Source: DATFVA01 sp963832715
GTDB taxonomy: Bacteria > Bacteroidota > Ignavibacteria > Ignavibacteriales > Ignavibacteriaceae
Length of the DNA: 64,000 nt
Direction of reading: 5' to 3'
NCBI GenBank assembly: GCA_963832715.1
Contig: CAWHVB010000005.1
Coordinates: forward strand, 620,001-684,000
Within the stretch, counting starts at the first letter, position 1, and each line of letters opens with the position of its first letter. Positions 52,576 through 62,377 of this stretch are shown one piece after another. The translations under genes were made by a program, and so were the position numbers. Below the pieces are notes generated by a model that ran no database searches, was not told where the DNA came from, and worked only from the letters and a program-made list of their open reading frames with translations.

Positions 52576-53703
52576 ATGATTTTACGATTTTTTTTATTTA
52601 CTATACTTCTGTACTTCTCCTCACAGGCAATTTTCCCCCAGGATGAGATCAAAAGCTACCTTGAAGGCGCAAACATCACCGCTATCAAGGCAGAAGCAGG
52701 TAATGTATGGGTTGCTACTTATGGACAGGGTATTTTCAGGTATTCAAAAAAAGACGACACCTGGGAAAGTTTTTCTACAAAGGAAGGAAATCTTAATAAT
52801 GATCTATTCTTCAATCTTGCAGTAAGCAAAGATTATGTATGGGCGGGGGCTGCCGATGGATTATTTATTTATAACCGTAAAAAGAATGTATGGTCTAATA
52901 AGAAATTTGCCCTAGGCGGTGAAATGGGCAACTGGATAAGGGCTCTTTGTTATGACCCTGAAGAAAATGTGTTGTGGATCGGAAGGTTTAAGAATCTTAC
53001 CCGCCTTGATGTCAGAAGACAGAAATTTACCGACTATGATAAAACGATAAAAGGGGATACCAAAACAAATAACTTTACTGCTATTTCGCTGGATGGTGAT
53101 AGCCTCGTCTGGTTCGGCACTGAGGGCGGCGTCCATAAATTCTATAAAAACAGAAATATAAATAGCAGCTCAGCCTGGGATTTTTATAATAATAAAGAAG
53201 GCAAATTCCTTGAAGAAGGTTCTTTTATTTCTGTCAGCGATTTGATGTTTGATAATAAATATGTCTGGTTCGGTACGGATGAGTTTGTAACCAAAGAACA
53301 GCCGGAATTCAATCTTGGAGGAATTTATATATTTGACAGAAACCGTCGATGGCTGAGAATATCTAAAAAGGATGGTCTTCCTGCTAATGGTGTTTATTGT
53401 CTTGCCAGAACGGGCAATACCGTCTGGGCTTCTGTCTATCAGTTTTCTAAAAATGACAGAGCTGAATACGGACACGGCATCTCCCTGATTGACAGGATTA
53501 CTGGAAATGTTAAAGATCTTGATTTGGATAAAGCTAAAATTAAGACTTCAACAGTCCCGGCTTTATTATTCGATGGAACTGATATCTGGATTGGAACGGA
53601 TAATGGACTGTTCCGCGCTGCGATTGACAACCCGCTTGCACACTGGAGCGGAAGAAAAAAACCCTTAAATGAAGAAAAGCCTGTCCTCCGCAGAAAAAAG
53701 TAA
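52576..53703 (+). CDS. Exported two-component-regulator-type propeller protein
   Basis: A 375-residue exported protein. After the signal peptide (to about residue 22) come propeller blades of the Reg_prop type (VWVATYGQGIFRYSKKDDTW, VWAGAADGLFIYNRKK, VWFGTEGGVHKFYK, IWIGTDNGLFRA), like the sensory propellers of hybrid two-component proteins. No membrane or kinase part is present and no sorting domain. The C-terminus is basic (LRRKK). Function unknown; it ends the upstream gene run. Confidence 0.8.
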   Translation: MILRFFLFTILLYFSSQAIFPQDEIKSYLEGANITAIKAEAGNVWVATYGQGIFRYSKKDDTWESFSTKEGNLNNDLFFNLAVSKDYVWAGAADGLFIYNRKKNVWSNKKFALGGEMGNWIRALCYDPEENVLWIGRFKNLTRLDVRRQKFTDYDKTIKGDTKTNNFTAISLDGDSLVWFGTEGGVHKFYKNRNINSSSAWDFYNNKEGKFLEEGSFISVSDLMFDNKYVWFGTDEFVTKEQPEFNLGGIYIFDRNRRWLRISKKDGLPANGVYCLARTGNTVWASVYQFSKNDRAEYGHGISLIDRITGNVKDLDLDKAKIKTSTVPALLFDGTDIWIGTDNGLFRAAIDNPLAHWSGRKKPLNEEKPVLRRKK

Positions 53704-54222
53704 AGGATTTACCTGCCTCAAATCTAACGGCTTTCGTGAGTTATACCTGCCGAACTGTAAAAACCATTAGCCATTTGTGATCCTCTAAATTTTGAAGTTC
53801 TCTTTGAATCTAAAATAAATTTACAATTCCGCTAAAATTCATTTCCGGCTCTTTAATTGATAAATCTATCGCAAATTTAAACCCATTTCGGCTGTATCAT
53901 AAATACGCATAATGCTCTATTTCCCTGTAATATCAAGTATCTGAATACGTTCTGAATACGTCTTGAAAACGTCCTGAAAACATCTTGAAAACGTTGAAAA
54001 GTCACTTCAACTTGCCGGTGTAACCACAATAGCTTAGATTATCTTCTTGTTTGTTCGTCGAAGGAAAGGGTAATTCAAAATACCGGAAGTTGAAATTCTA
54101 TCAATTATGCTTTAACACATAGCTTAAGGCGGTTCTGCCCGGCCTACATTTATGTACATAATTCTTTTTGAATACTCATTTTATCTGTATTTTTACGCAG
54201 ATAATTCAATTTAAGGATACTT
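53704..54222. other. Intergenic region with 11-bp repeat array
   Basis: About 520 bases. The only distinct structure is the 11-bp tandem repeat at 53941-53995. A TTTG (54167-54170), 17 bases and TATTTTTA (54188-54195) form a poor Bacteroidota-type promoter before the gene at 54223. No gene or RNA signature was seen. Confidence 0.45.
53941..53995 (-). repeat. Five-copy 11-bp tandem repeat, inverted relative to 22801
   Basis: CTGAATACGTT, CTGAATACGTC, TTGAAAACGTC, CTGAAAACATC and TTGAAAACGTT, exactly 11 bases each. The reverse complement of the consensus, GACGTATTCAG, is the unit seen at 22801-22854. This copy set is more diverged (TGAATAC changes to TGAAAAC). It lies 228 bases upstream of the heptose kinase gene. 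Confidence 0.88.
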
Positions 54223-55218
54223 ATGATCTCCATTCCTGTTCGCAGAATGAATGAACTTAAAAGAAATTTTAAAGGGTTAAACATTGCTGTTATTGGCGAT
54301 ATGATGCTTGATTGTTATTTCCAGGGTGATGTAAAAAGAATATCTCCGGAGGCTCCTGTCCCCGTTGTTGAAGTGGGCAATGAGTTTTTTCGTTTTGGAG
54401 GTGCAGCAAATGTGGCCCTTAATATTCTTAAGCTGGGAGGAAATCCCATTCCGGTAGGTGTAATCGGTTATGATAATGACGGCACTATATTTACATCTCT
54501 GATCAATGATCTGAATATTAACCTTGAAGGGATTTTTATAGATGAATCACGTCCCACTACTGCAAAAACAAGGGTCATTGCAAATAATCAGCATGTTGTC
54601 AGGATTGACAAAGAGAGTAAAGAATTCCTCAATAAAAAGTTACAGGGTAAAATATTTAGTTACCTCGATGATCACAGCACTGACCTCGATGCAATAATAC
54701 TTCAGGATTATAACAAAGGTGTGTTGTCAGCTTCCTTAATTGAAAAAATAATCAGGCTGGCAAAATCGAAAGGTATAATAGTAACAGTCGACCCCAAGTT
54801 CAACAATTTCTTTTCTTTTAAAGGAGTTACAGTTTTTAAACCCAACAGGAAAGAAGCCGAGGATGTACTCGGTATGAAAATTAAAACCGATGAAGATATT
54901 TCAGCAGCCGGGACAAAGATACTCGCTAAGATCAATTCAAGGTATGTTCTTTTAACACTTGGGGAGGGCGGGATTGCTGTATTTGAAAAGGGGAAGCCGG
55001 AAAAAAGAATGCCCACAAAAGCAAGACAGGTTGCTGATGTGTCGGGTGCAGGGGATACGGTCATTTCTACTCTTACGATGGCACTTGCTGCCGGGGCGGA
55101 TATTATCGAGGCTTCATACCTCGCTAATTATGCCGGCGGTATCGTATGTGAAGAGATTGGTATTGTTCCGATTGAAATCGATAAGTTATTCCGGGCTGTT
55201 AAGGAAGATAATCCATGA
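54223..55218 (+). CDS. rfaE1: Heptose-7-phosphate kinase (HldE kinase domain, RfaE1)
   Basis: A 331-residue PfkB/ribokinase-family enzyme that phosphorylates D-glycero-beta-D-manno-heptose 7-phosphate for the LPS inner core. Visible motifs are NIAVIGDMMLDCYFQGDVKRISPEAPVPVV (N-terminal signature, in two parts), FGGAANVALNILKLGG, and the catalytic GAGD in ADVSGAGDTVIS near residue 277. In E. coli this domain is fused to the nucleotidyltransferase in HldE; here the two are separate, overlapping genes. Confidence 0.95.
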   Translation: MISIPVRRMNELKRNFKGLNIAVIGDMMLDCYFQGDVKRISPEAPVPVVEVGNEFFRFGGAANVALNILKLGGNPIPVGVIGYDNDGTIFTSLINDLNINLEGIFIDESRPTTAKTRVIANNQHVVRIDKESKEFLNKKLQGKIFSYLDDHSTDLDAIILQDYNKGVLSASLIEKIIRLAKSKGIIVTVDPKFNNFFSFKGVTVFKPNRKEAEDVLGMKIKTDEDISAAGTKILAKINSRYVLLTLGEGGIAVFEKGKPEKRMPTKARQVADVSGAGDTVISTLTMALAAGADIIEASYLANYAGGIVCEEIGIVPIEIDKLFRAVKEDNP

Positions 55219-55694
55219 GCAATATTAAATCCTTTGCTGAAATAAAAGAACTTCGAAAATCATTCAGGGATTCCGGAAAAAAAGTAGTTTTTACAAACGG
55301 CGTATTTGATATCATCCATGCGGGCCATGTCGATTACTTAATAAAAGCGCGGCAGTCTGGTGATGTATTGATAGTTGGTCTGAACAGTGATGCTTCGGTA
55401 AAGAGAATTAAAGGTGAATATAGACCTATTGTGCCTGAAACGCAGAGGGCATTCGTCCTTTCAAACCTGAAACCCGTGGATTATGTCGTGATATTTGAAG
55501 AAGATACTCCTGCACAGCTTATTGAGACTTTAATTCCTGATATTTTGATCAAGGGAGCCGATTGGTCTCTTGATAATATTGTTGGAAAAGATGTTGTGAT
55601 CAGGAATGGAGGTATAGTTAAAACGATAGAATTTGTAAACGCCCAGTCAACTTCAAATATAGTTCAGACTATCCTGGAGAGATATAACCGGTAG
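55215..55694 (+). CDS. rfaE2: Heptose-1-phosphate adenylyltransferase (RfaE2)
   Basis: A 159-residue cytidylyltransferase-like enzyme that makes ADP-heptose for the LPS core. It has the nucleotide-binding HxGH motif in VFTNGVFDIIHAGHVDYL, GLNSDASVKRIKG, and the late segment EDTPAQLIETLIPDILIKGADW, all typical of the HldE C-terminal domain. It overlaps the kinase gene by four bases (ATGA), so the two products are made together. Confidence 0.95.
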   Translation: MSNIKSFAEIKELRKSFRDSGKKVVFTNGVFDIIHAGHVDYLIKARQSGDVLIVGLNSDASVKRIKGEYRPIVPETQRAFVLSNLKPVDYVVIFEEDTPAQLIETLIPDILIKGADWSLDNIVGKDVVIRNGGIVKTIEFVNAQSTSNIVQTILERYNR

Positions 55695-55771
55695 GCTGTA
55701 AATTCATCATTTGATGTTATTTAAATTTTCTTTATCTAATAACACATAGATATAATTAAACCCCTTGTAAA

Positions 55772-58700
55772 GTGGCAGAAGAACAGAAAAAAGAAAATAA
55801 ACCCGGCAAGAAAAAAAGAACGCTGCTGCAGAAGATAGTCAATGTATTTCTCTACATCGGCCTGGGGATCTTTCTGCTTCTCGTAATTGCGTTTGCTGTA
55901 AGCCAGACATCTTTTTTTCGCAACTGGCTTCGCGAAACTGCAATGAATGCAGCGGACAATGCCTTAAACGGGAAAGTCTATATCGGACAGCTGGACGGGA
56001 CAATTTTTACTTCCCTTATCCTTCATGATACTTATGTAACTATGGATAACGATACTCTTCTTAATGCATCCAGGATAGAACTAAGAACCAGCCCGCTGCA
56101 GCTGCTTTTTAAGAAAATATATGTTAGAAAATTTGAAATTGATGATACACACATAAACCTGGTCAGGGATGCACAGGGCGAACTTAATGTCTCTAAACTC
56201 ATTCCGCCCTCTCAGAACCCCGATACAACTGCTTCTTCATTTCCCTTTAAAATAATTGTTGCAGAACTGAAGATAAAAAATTCAGACTTGGCCCTGAAGG
56301 ATTATAATATAACTTCCACTGCTTCCTACGATAACTTAAATCTTCATAATCTGAATGTTAAAAATTTAAATCTCACTCTCAGTGCTCTGGCCGATATAAA
56401 TAATAATGATTTTGAGATTGGGATTCACGCTCTTTCCCTCGATCCGAATATTAACCGGTTTGCTCTGAAGGATCTTTCAGGTGAATTCTATGTAAATAAT
56501 GATTCTATCAGCGTAAAAGATTTTAACGTGAAAACGAATGCGTCGGACTTTACAATTAATATGCTTGTAGGTAATTATTCATTGTTTGATACAACCCGCA
56601 ATAATGATTTTACAAAAGCTGATTTAAGCGTTAAACTCGATGCTGATAAATTTTCGTTTTCTGATTTATCGGTCTTTGCACCTTCCACCGATATTCTCCA
56701 GGGAACAATCTCTGCCAGCATAAATACTTCAGGATCATTTAAACTGCTGCATCTCGGACTGCTTGATTTAAAGTATCAGAATACTCACCTCCGGGCAGCA
56801 GGTCAGGTTGAAAATGTGGATGCCGGACAGGATATGCAGATAACTGTGGACTTTACTGACAGCTATATCCATCAGGAGGATTTAAATGACCTTGTACCGT
56901 CTCTTGGGATGCCAGTTTATAAGGAATATGGAACAATCAAATTTGACAGCCTGTTTTACAAAGGTAAACCGCTTGATTTCTTCACACGTGTAAACGTTAA
57001 TACTGAACAGGGTTCGTTTGCGGTTAACGGTAATCTGAACCTGGAAAATAAGCCGATGACGTATGACCTGAACTTCAGCACAAAAAATCTTAACCTCGCG
57101 CCTGTAGCTGGTGTAAGTTCAAACCTGACTTCCCATGGTTCGGTTAAAGGGGCAGGAGTTAAGCCGGATAGTTTAACTGCATCAGTTAAGTTTTTTGCAG
57201 GCGGTTCTGTGGTAGACGGCAACCGGATGGATACACTAAGGCTCATTGCTGATGCAAAAAATAAAAATATTAATTACCGGCTGACTGCAGCCTCGGATAC
57301 TCTTTATGCGGCTCTCAACGGTACATTTGATTTTACAAACAGCAGACTCCCTTCTTATGAACTTACAGGAGATATTAAGAACCTCGACATGGCCAGCATT
57401 TTAAAGGATACTTCAGCGCGGACCGATCTTAATTTCAGCATCGATGCAAGCGGGGAAGGCTTTGATCCGGATAGTATGAATCTTTTCCTCAGTACTACTC
57501 TGTACAATGCATCAATTAAAGGAATCAAGATTGACAGTACACGTGCAATAGTGGACCTGAGACGGAATGACGGGGGAGAAAGGGTTGTTAATATAATTTC
57601 GGACCTTGCGGATATTACCCTGACCGGAGATTTTACTGTTACGGATGCGGCTTCTTTGATGACTACTGAAATGAAAGTCGTAACGAATGCTGTAAAGCAT
57701 AAACTCGATAAGCTTCTTCCTTCTGAAGCGGCAGATTCAATGGGGATAACAGCACAAAATATTCCGGTTATTGAAAGAACAGGGAAAAAGACCCGGATGG
57801 ATTATGTAATAGAGTTTAAGGATTTCCAGTTACTCTCTCTTTTCCTCGGAGGTAAACAGCTTGAGCTTGATGGAGATGTGCAGGGAAAACTTGAAGAGAC
57901 TGCGGATTCATTGAACTTTACCTTCAAGACAACGCTCGATTATCTTAAGTACTGGGGAAAAAATGACGTTTTCTTTTTATCCAAATTAAACCTTGATCTT
58001 GCGCTTCATAACGACCTCGGAAGTATTTCTCTCTCACAGTTAAACGCTGATGTTGATTTAAGTATTGAAAGGATCTTTACCGGCAGCGATATTAAAGATC
58101 TGCACCTTGGACTGAGTATGCAGGATGATTCCGCCGCCCTGCAATTCTCTGCGAATGTGGAGAATTATCTAACGGCTGATATCGATTCGAGGATGCAGTT
58201 TGTTGAAGGAGGTGTAAATATATCATTCGATACCCTCTCGGCATCTTATAATAAATTTAAACTTATCAACAGATCGCCGGTAAACATTGCTTACTCTCCC
58301 GATCAGATTAAATTTAATGATTTTAAACTATTCCACCATAATGGAAGCATTTCTATTGACGGCGCTCTTCAGAGAAATGGAAACCAGGATTTGAAACTGG
58401 CTGTTAGCGGAATTACAGGAAAAGATATAAGTGAATCTTTACTGGGTATGAGACCGGAAAATGCCGTTCAAAGCTACCTGAACTTTTCTGCGGATGTTAA
58501 GGGAGATTTTCAGTCTCCTGTAATGAAAATAAAACTTAACGCCGATAGTGTGACCTATAAAAACAAAAACTTCGGCTCCCTGGTTGCCAATCTTAACTAC
58601 AAAGATAAAAAACTTATTACCGATATCAGGTTCGTCGACAGCCTCCAGAATATGAAGAATCCGAAATTAAAAATTACCGGTGATGTACCGGTTAACCTTG

Positions 58701-60259
58701 CGTTTTCGGGTGCGGACACCAGGTTGATAGAGGATTCACCCCTTAGTATTGATGTTGAGGCCGATAGTTTCAGACTCGGTGCTTTAGGCAACTTGCTTCC
58801 CGAAATCAATAAAATAAAAGGAGAGTTGACCGCTAAGCTTCATGTAGGCGGTACTTTCAATGATTTTCAGCCTAAAGGACAAATAGTTCTTGATCACGCT
58901 GACTTTGTCGTGCAGAAAAACGACATGGAATATCTCGCGGGACTAAAAATTTCTATATCTCCCGACCAATTGAAAATAGATAGTCTCTTAATTAGAAATG
59001 TTCCCAATACCAAAAACGGAGGTCAGATGACCGGAAGGGGTGAGGCATCATTAAAAAATATGCAGATCGTTTCTTCCAGTTTTTTTATAAGTGGGCAGCT
59101 TAAGGTTTTAAGCCAGGACAGTAAATCTGCCAGTCCGTCTGTTTATGGAGATCTTGTTGTTTCTACCGACGGTAAAATTGAATTTACATTGGACAGCAGC
59201 GGAGCAATGATTTCGGTTCCGATTGTGATTAAAGAAGCTAATCTTACTTTCCCGCAGACCGAAAGTGCATATCAGAATAATTCAAGTGATTTCATTTATG
59301 TGTATGCTGCCGATACAAGTGCCACCAGGAAAGGAGAAGCCGATTTCCAGAGATTAGTGGATCTTTCTCATAAGAATAATCAGTCGCAGCAGAATAAAAC
59401 CGGGGGAGTATCATTTAACTACAAAGTTGATGTCCATGTTGAAAAAGAAGCTAAAATAACCTTTGCTCTGTCAAAAGAATTAAATCAGAACCTAACCGCT
59501 ATTCTGCAGGGTGATTTCCATTATGAAAAAATTAATGGAAGACCCGATGCGACCGGAGAATTAAAACTTCTGAACGGTTCTACCCTTGAATTTCTGAAAA
59601 CTTTCGAGGCAGGCGGCAGTATTAGATTTGAGAACCAGCTTGATAACCCCTATCTTGACATCACTGCAACTTATACTGATTATTATTATCCGGCCGGGGA
59701 TTCGGTTTCCAATAATGAAGTTAAAGTGGCTGTAAAAATAACAATTAAAGGCTTCCTGAAAGATCTCGGTAAGAACCTGGTGCAGAATCAGAATAATATT
59801 GCTGTATATTACGGGGCGAATAATATTGAGAATAATAATCCTGATCCCACAAAGACGGCCTCAGATGCTGTGCTTTTCATCCTCGCCGGGAAATTTACCG
59901 AAGGTGCAACCCAGCAGGATAGGAATGCGGCTGCATCAACAGCGGCCTCTCTTGCGGGTTCCGTTGTAGGAGGATTTCTAAATAAACAGTTCGGCGACAT
60001 AATCAGAAGGGTTGAACTGCGTCAGGTAGGTACTGTTACTAAATTTAACCTGGTTGGGAAAGCCGGTGATATACAGTATTCTGTCGGAGGCACAACCAAT
60101 GTTTTTCAGGATATTTCCCAGGCTAATGTAAAACTGGAATACCCGATAACCAATCAGCTGCTGATAAGGTTGGAGCGTAAACAGTCGGTAACAGAAACTA
60201 CAACCAATATAAATGAGATGATAAACGAACTTGGTCTTAAATATAAATTTGAGTTTTAA
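55772..60259 (+). CDS. tamB: TamB-like translocation/assembly protein
   Basis: A 1495-residue envelope protein of the TamB/AsmA-like type. It begins with a basic cytoplasmic stretch, then a single transmembrane anchor at about 28-48 (FLYIGLGIFLLLVIAFAVSQ), a very long repetitive beta-rich region with many D-L-x-x-D-I and K-x-L-x-L patterns, and the conserved C-terminal DUF490 domain (GELKLLNGSTLEFLKTFEAG, TAYTDYYYPAG and the ending LGLKYKFEF). It probably bridges the membranes and helps move lipids or outer-membrane proteins. The start is a GTG. Its stop overlaps the rnr start (TAATG). Confidence 0.9.
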   Translation: MAEEQKKENKPGKKKRTLLQKIVNVFLYIGLGIFLLLVIAFAVSQTSFFRNWLRETAMNAADNALNGKVYIGQLDGTIFTSLILHDTYVTMDNDTLLNASRIELRTSPLQLLFKKIYVRKFEIDDTHINLVRDAQGELNVSKLIPPSQNPDTTASSFPFKIIVAELKIKNSDLALKDYNITSTASYDNLNLHNLNVKNLNLTLSALADINNNDFEIGIHALSLDPNINRFALKDLSGEFYVNNDSISVKDFNVKTNASDFTINMLVGNYSLFDTTRNNDFTKADLSVKLDADKFSFSDLSVFAPSTDILQGTISASINTSGSFKLLHLGLLDLKYQNTHLRAAGQVENVDAGQDMQITVDFTDSYIHQEDLNDLVPSLGMPVYKEYGTIKFDSLFYKGKPLDFFTRVNVNTEQGSFAVNGNLNLENKPMTYDLNFSTKNLNLAPVAGVSSNLTSHGSVKGAGVKPDSLTASVKFFAGGSVVDGNRMDTLRLIADAKNKNINYRLTAASDTLYAALNGTFDFTNSRLPSYELTGDIKNLDMASILKDTSARTDLNFSIDASGEGFDPDSMNLFLSTTLYNASIKGIKIDSTRAIVDLRRNDGGERVVNIISDLADITLTGDFTVTDAASLMTTEMKVVTNAVKHKLDKLLPSEAADSMGITAQNIPVIERTGKKTRMDYVIEFKDFQLLSLFLGGKQLELDGDVQGKLEETADSLNFTFKTTLDYLKYWGKNDVFFLSKLNLDLALHNDLGSISLSQLNADVDLSIERIFTGSDIKDLHLGLSMQDDSAALQFSANVENYLTADIDSRMQFVEGGVNISFDTLSASYNKFKLINRSPVNIAYSPDQIKFNDFKLFHHNGSISIDGALQRNGNQDLKLAVSGITGKDISESLLGMRPENAVQSYLNFSADVKGDFQSPVMKIKLNADSVTYKNKNFGSLVANLNYKDKKLITDIRFVDSLQNMKNPKLKITGDVPVNLAFSGADTRLIEDSPLSIDVEADSFRLGALGNLLPEINKIKGELTAKLHVGGTFNDFQPKGQIVLDHADFVVQKNDMEYLAGLKISISPDQLKIDSLLIRNVPNTKNGGQMTGRGEASLKNMQIVSSSFFISGQLKVLSQDSKSASPSVYGDLVVSTDGKIEFTLDSSGAMISVPIVIKEANLTFPQTESAYQNNSSDFIYVYAADTSATRKGEADFQRLVDLSHKNNQSQQNKTGGVSFNYKVDVHVEKEAKITFALSKELNQNLTAILQGDFHYEKINGRPDATGELKLLNGSTLEFLKTFEAGGSIRFENQLDNPYLDITATYTDYYYPAGDSVSNNEVKVAVKITIKGFLKDLGKNLVQNQNNIAVYYGANNIENNNPDPTKTASDAVLFILAGKFTEGATQQDRNAAASTAASLAGSVVGGFLNKQFGDIIRRVELRQVGTVTKFNLVGKAGDIQYSVGGTTNVFQDISQANVKLEYPITNQLLIRLERKQSVTETTTNINEMINELGLKYKFEF

Positions 60260-62355
60260 TGAAGAAAAAAATTATAGCGTTATTCAGAAAAAATCCGGGC
60301 AAGGGATTTAAAAACAAAGAGATTGCCGGTTTATTAAATATTACTGAGGATCACGAATACAGTTCTTTAAAAGCTGCGGTTTACAAGCTCTTTGAAGAAA
60401 ACTTTCTTACCAGGACCGGTAAGAAATATTATCTAAATCAATCTCCTTCAACTAACACCGTTACAGGTGTCCTCGAAATTACCCAGTCAGGTTATGGATT
60501 TGTCATCCTGAAAAATTCAGGCCTCGGAGATATCTTCATCGCTGCGCGAAATCTCGGAACCGCCTTTCATGGGGATACGGTAGAGGTTGCATTGTTCGCC
60601 CATAAGAAAAGAAAGAACATTGAGGGTCAGGTTATAAATATCGTTAAAAGAAAAAGAGAAGAAATTGTCGGTACACTCAAAAAATCTCATTCTTTTTATT
60701 TCATTAAACCAGACGACAATAAAATTCACCGGGATATTTATATAAATCCCGATAAAATCAAAGATGCAAAAGTGGGTGATAAAGTAATCGTCGGCAATAT
60801 TATCTGGGATACCTCGATGCTTAATCCGGAAGGCGATATTATCCAAAGGCTCGGCAAAACAGGTTCTTTCGATGCAGATATAGCCTCTATTGCAAAGGAA
60901 TTTAACCTTCCTTACAGATTTCCGCCGGAGGTGCTCGGCCAGGCAGAGTCAATACCGATGAAGGTTACTGCGGATGATATAAAAAAGAGATTGGATTACA
61001 GGAACAATATTGTTTTTACTATTGATCCCGTGGATGCGAAAGATTTTGATGATGCACTATCAATTGAAAAACTCCAGAATGGCAACTTTGAGGTTGGAAT
61101 TCATATCGCAGATGTAAGCAATTATGTGCCTATACATTCAGAGCTTGATAAAGAAGCCCTCAAGCGGGGAAACAGTGTGTACCTGGTGGGTAGGGTAATC
61201 CCTATGCTGCCGGAAAGGCTGTCTAATAATGTCTGCTCGCTTGTACCCGGGGAAGATAGGCTTACGTATTCAGTAATTGCTGAACTTACAAATCGGGGGA
61301 AACTGGTTAATTATAAAATCAAAAAAAGTGTAATTAACAGTAAAAGACGGTTTACATATGAAGAGGTACAGGAGATAATTGATAAAGGAGAAGGTGAGTT
61401 TAATGACGAGCTTTACCAGCTTAATAGTCTTGCCCAGACTTTAAGAAAAAAGAGGATGAGAACAGGCAGCATCGATTTCTTTACCCCGGAAATCCGCTTT
61501 GAACTTGATGAGAACGGTAATCCGGTCAGCATTCAGAGGAAAGAGATAAAACAGAGTAATATGCTGGTGGAAGAATTTATGCTTCTTGCAAATAAAGTAG
61601 TTGCTGAGCATATAGCTTCACCGCAAAAAGGCGATGTTCATCCTTTTATATACAGGGTTCACGATCTGCCTGATAATGAGAAGCTTCAGGAATTCTCGAG
61701 ATTTGTGAAATCCTTGGGCTATACTTTTAATCCTAATACTGCATCCAAATCAAAAGAATTCCAGGTTTTAATGCAGATGGTAAAAGGAACCGAAGAAGAA
61801 GGAGTTATCAATGAGCTCGCTATCCGTTCGATGGCAAAAGCAGTATACTCTGCAAATAATATAGGTCACTATGGTCTTGGTTTCAAATACTATACGCATT
61901 TTACATCTCCTATCAGGCGATATGCAGATCTCTTAGTCCACAGGTTATTGTTCGGATACCTGGAAAAGAAAGGGAAAGAAAAATATTCGTATAATACTCT
62001 TGAAGATGTAAGTGATCACATTTCTGTTACTGAAAGAAATGCTGTTGATGCTGAAAGATTATCTGTTAAAATGAAACAGATTGAATACCTGAGGGATCAT
62101 CTGGGAGAAGAATTCCACGCTATTATCTCAGGCATTACCCATTTTGGAATATTTGTAAAAGTTACAGATATTCTTGCCGAAGGACTCATCCGGGTAAGAG
62201 ATTTGGAGGGAGATTTTTACGTTTACGATGAAAGAAAATATTCATTAATTGGGAGAAGAACCAAAAAACAGTTCCGTCTGGGAGATAAAGTTCAGGTTAA
62301 ACTGGTTCGGGCAGATCTTGAGAAATCAGAATTAGATTTTATTATATGCGAATAA
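60259..62355 (+). CDS. rnr: Ribonuclease R
   Basis: A 698-residue 3'-5' exoribonuclease of the RNB family that degrades structured RNA. N-terminal winged-helix region, then cold-shock-type domains (GVLEITQSGYGFVILKNSG, LGDIFIAARNLG). The RNB catalytic core has the metal-binding Asp cluster in TIDPVDAKDFDDALSIE and HIADVSNYVP, then GSIDFFTPEIRFELDENG and the YTHFTSPIRRYADLLVHRLL signature. A C-terminal S1 domain ends it (EEFHAIISGITHFGIFVKV). Full length. One-base overlap with tamB. Confidence 0.96.
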   Translation: MKKKIIALFRKNPGKGFKNKEIAGLLNITEDHEYSSLKAAVYKLFEENFLTRTGKKYYLNQSPSTNTVTGVLEITQSGYGFVILKNSGLGDIFIAARNLGTAFHGDTVEVALFAHKKRKNIEGQVINIVKRKREEIVGTLKKSHSFYFIKPDDNKIHRDIYINPDKIKDAKVGDKVIVGNIIWDTSMLNPEGDIIQRLGKTGSFDADIASIAKEFNLPYRFPPEVLGQAESIPMKVTADDIKKRLDYRNNIVFTIDPVDAKDFDDALSIEKLQNGNFEVGIHIADVSNYVPIHSELDKEALKRGNSVYLVGRVIPMLPERLSNNVCSLVPGEDRLTYSVIAELTNRGKLVNYKIKKSVINSKRRFTYEEVQEIIDKGEGEFNDELYQLNSLAQTLRKKRMRTGSIDFFTPEIRFELDENGNPVSIQRKEIKQSNMLVEEFMLLANKVVAEHIASPQKGDVHPFIYRVHDLPDNEKLQEFSRFVKSLGYTFNPNTASKSKEFQVLMQMVKGTEEEGVINELAIRSMAKAVYSANNIGHYGLGFKYYTHFTSPIRRYADLLVHRLLFGYLEKKGKEKYSYNTLEDVSDHISVTERNAVDAERLSVKMKQIEYLRDHLGEEFHAIISGITHFGIFVKVTDILAEGLIRVRDLEGDFYVYDERKYSLIGRRTKKQFRLGDKVQVKLVRADLEKSELDFIICE

Positions 62356-62377
62356 TAGTACCATAAGGTTAAACTCA

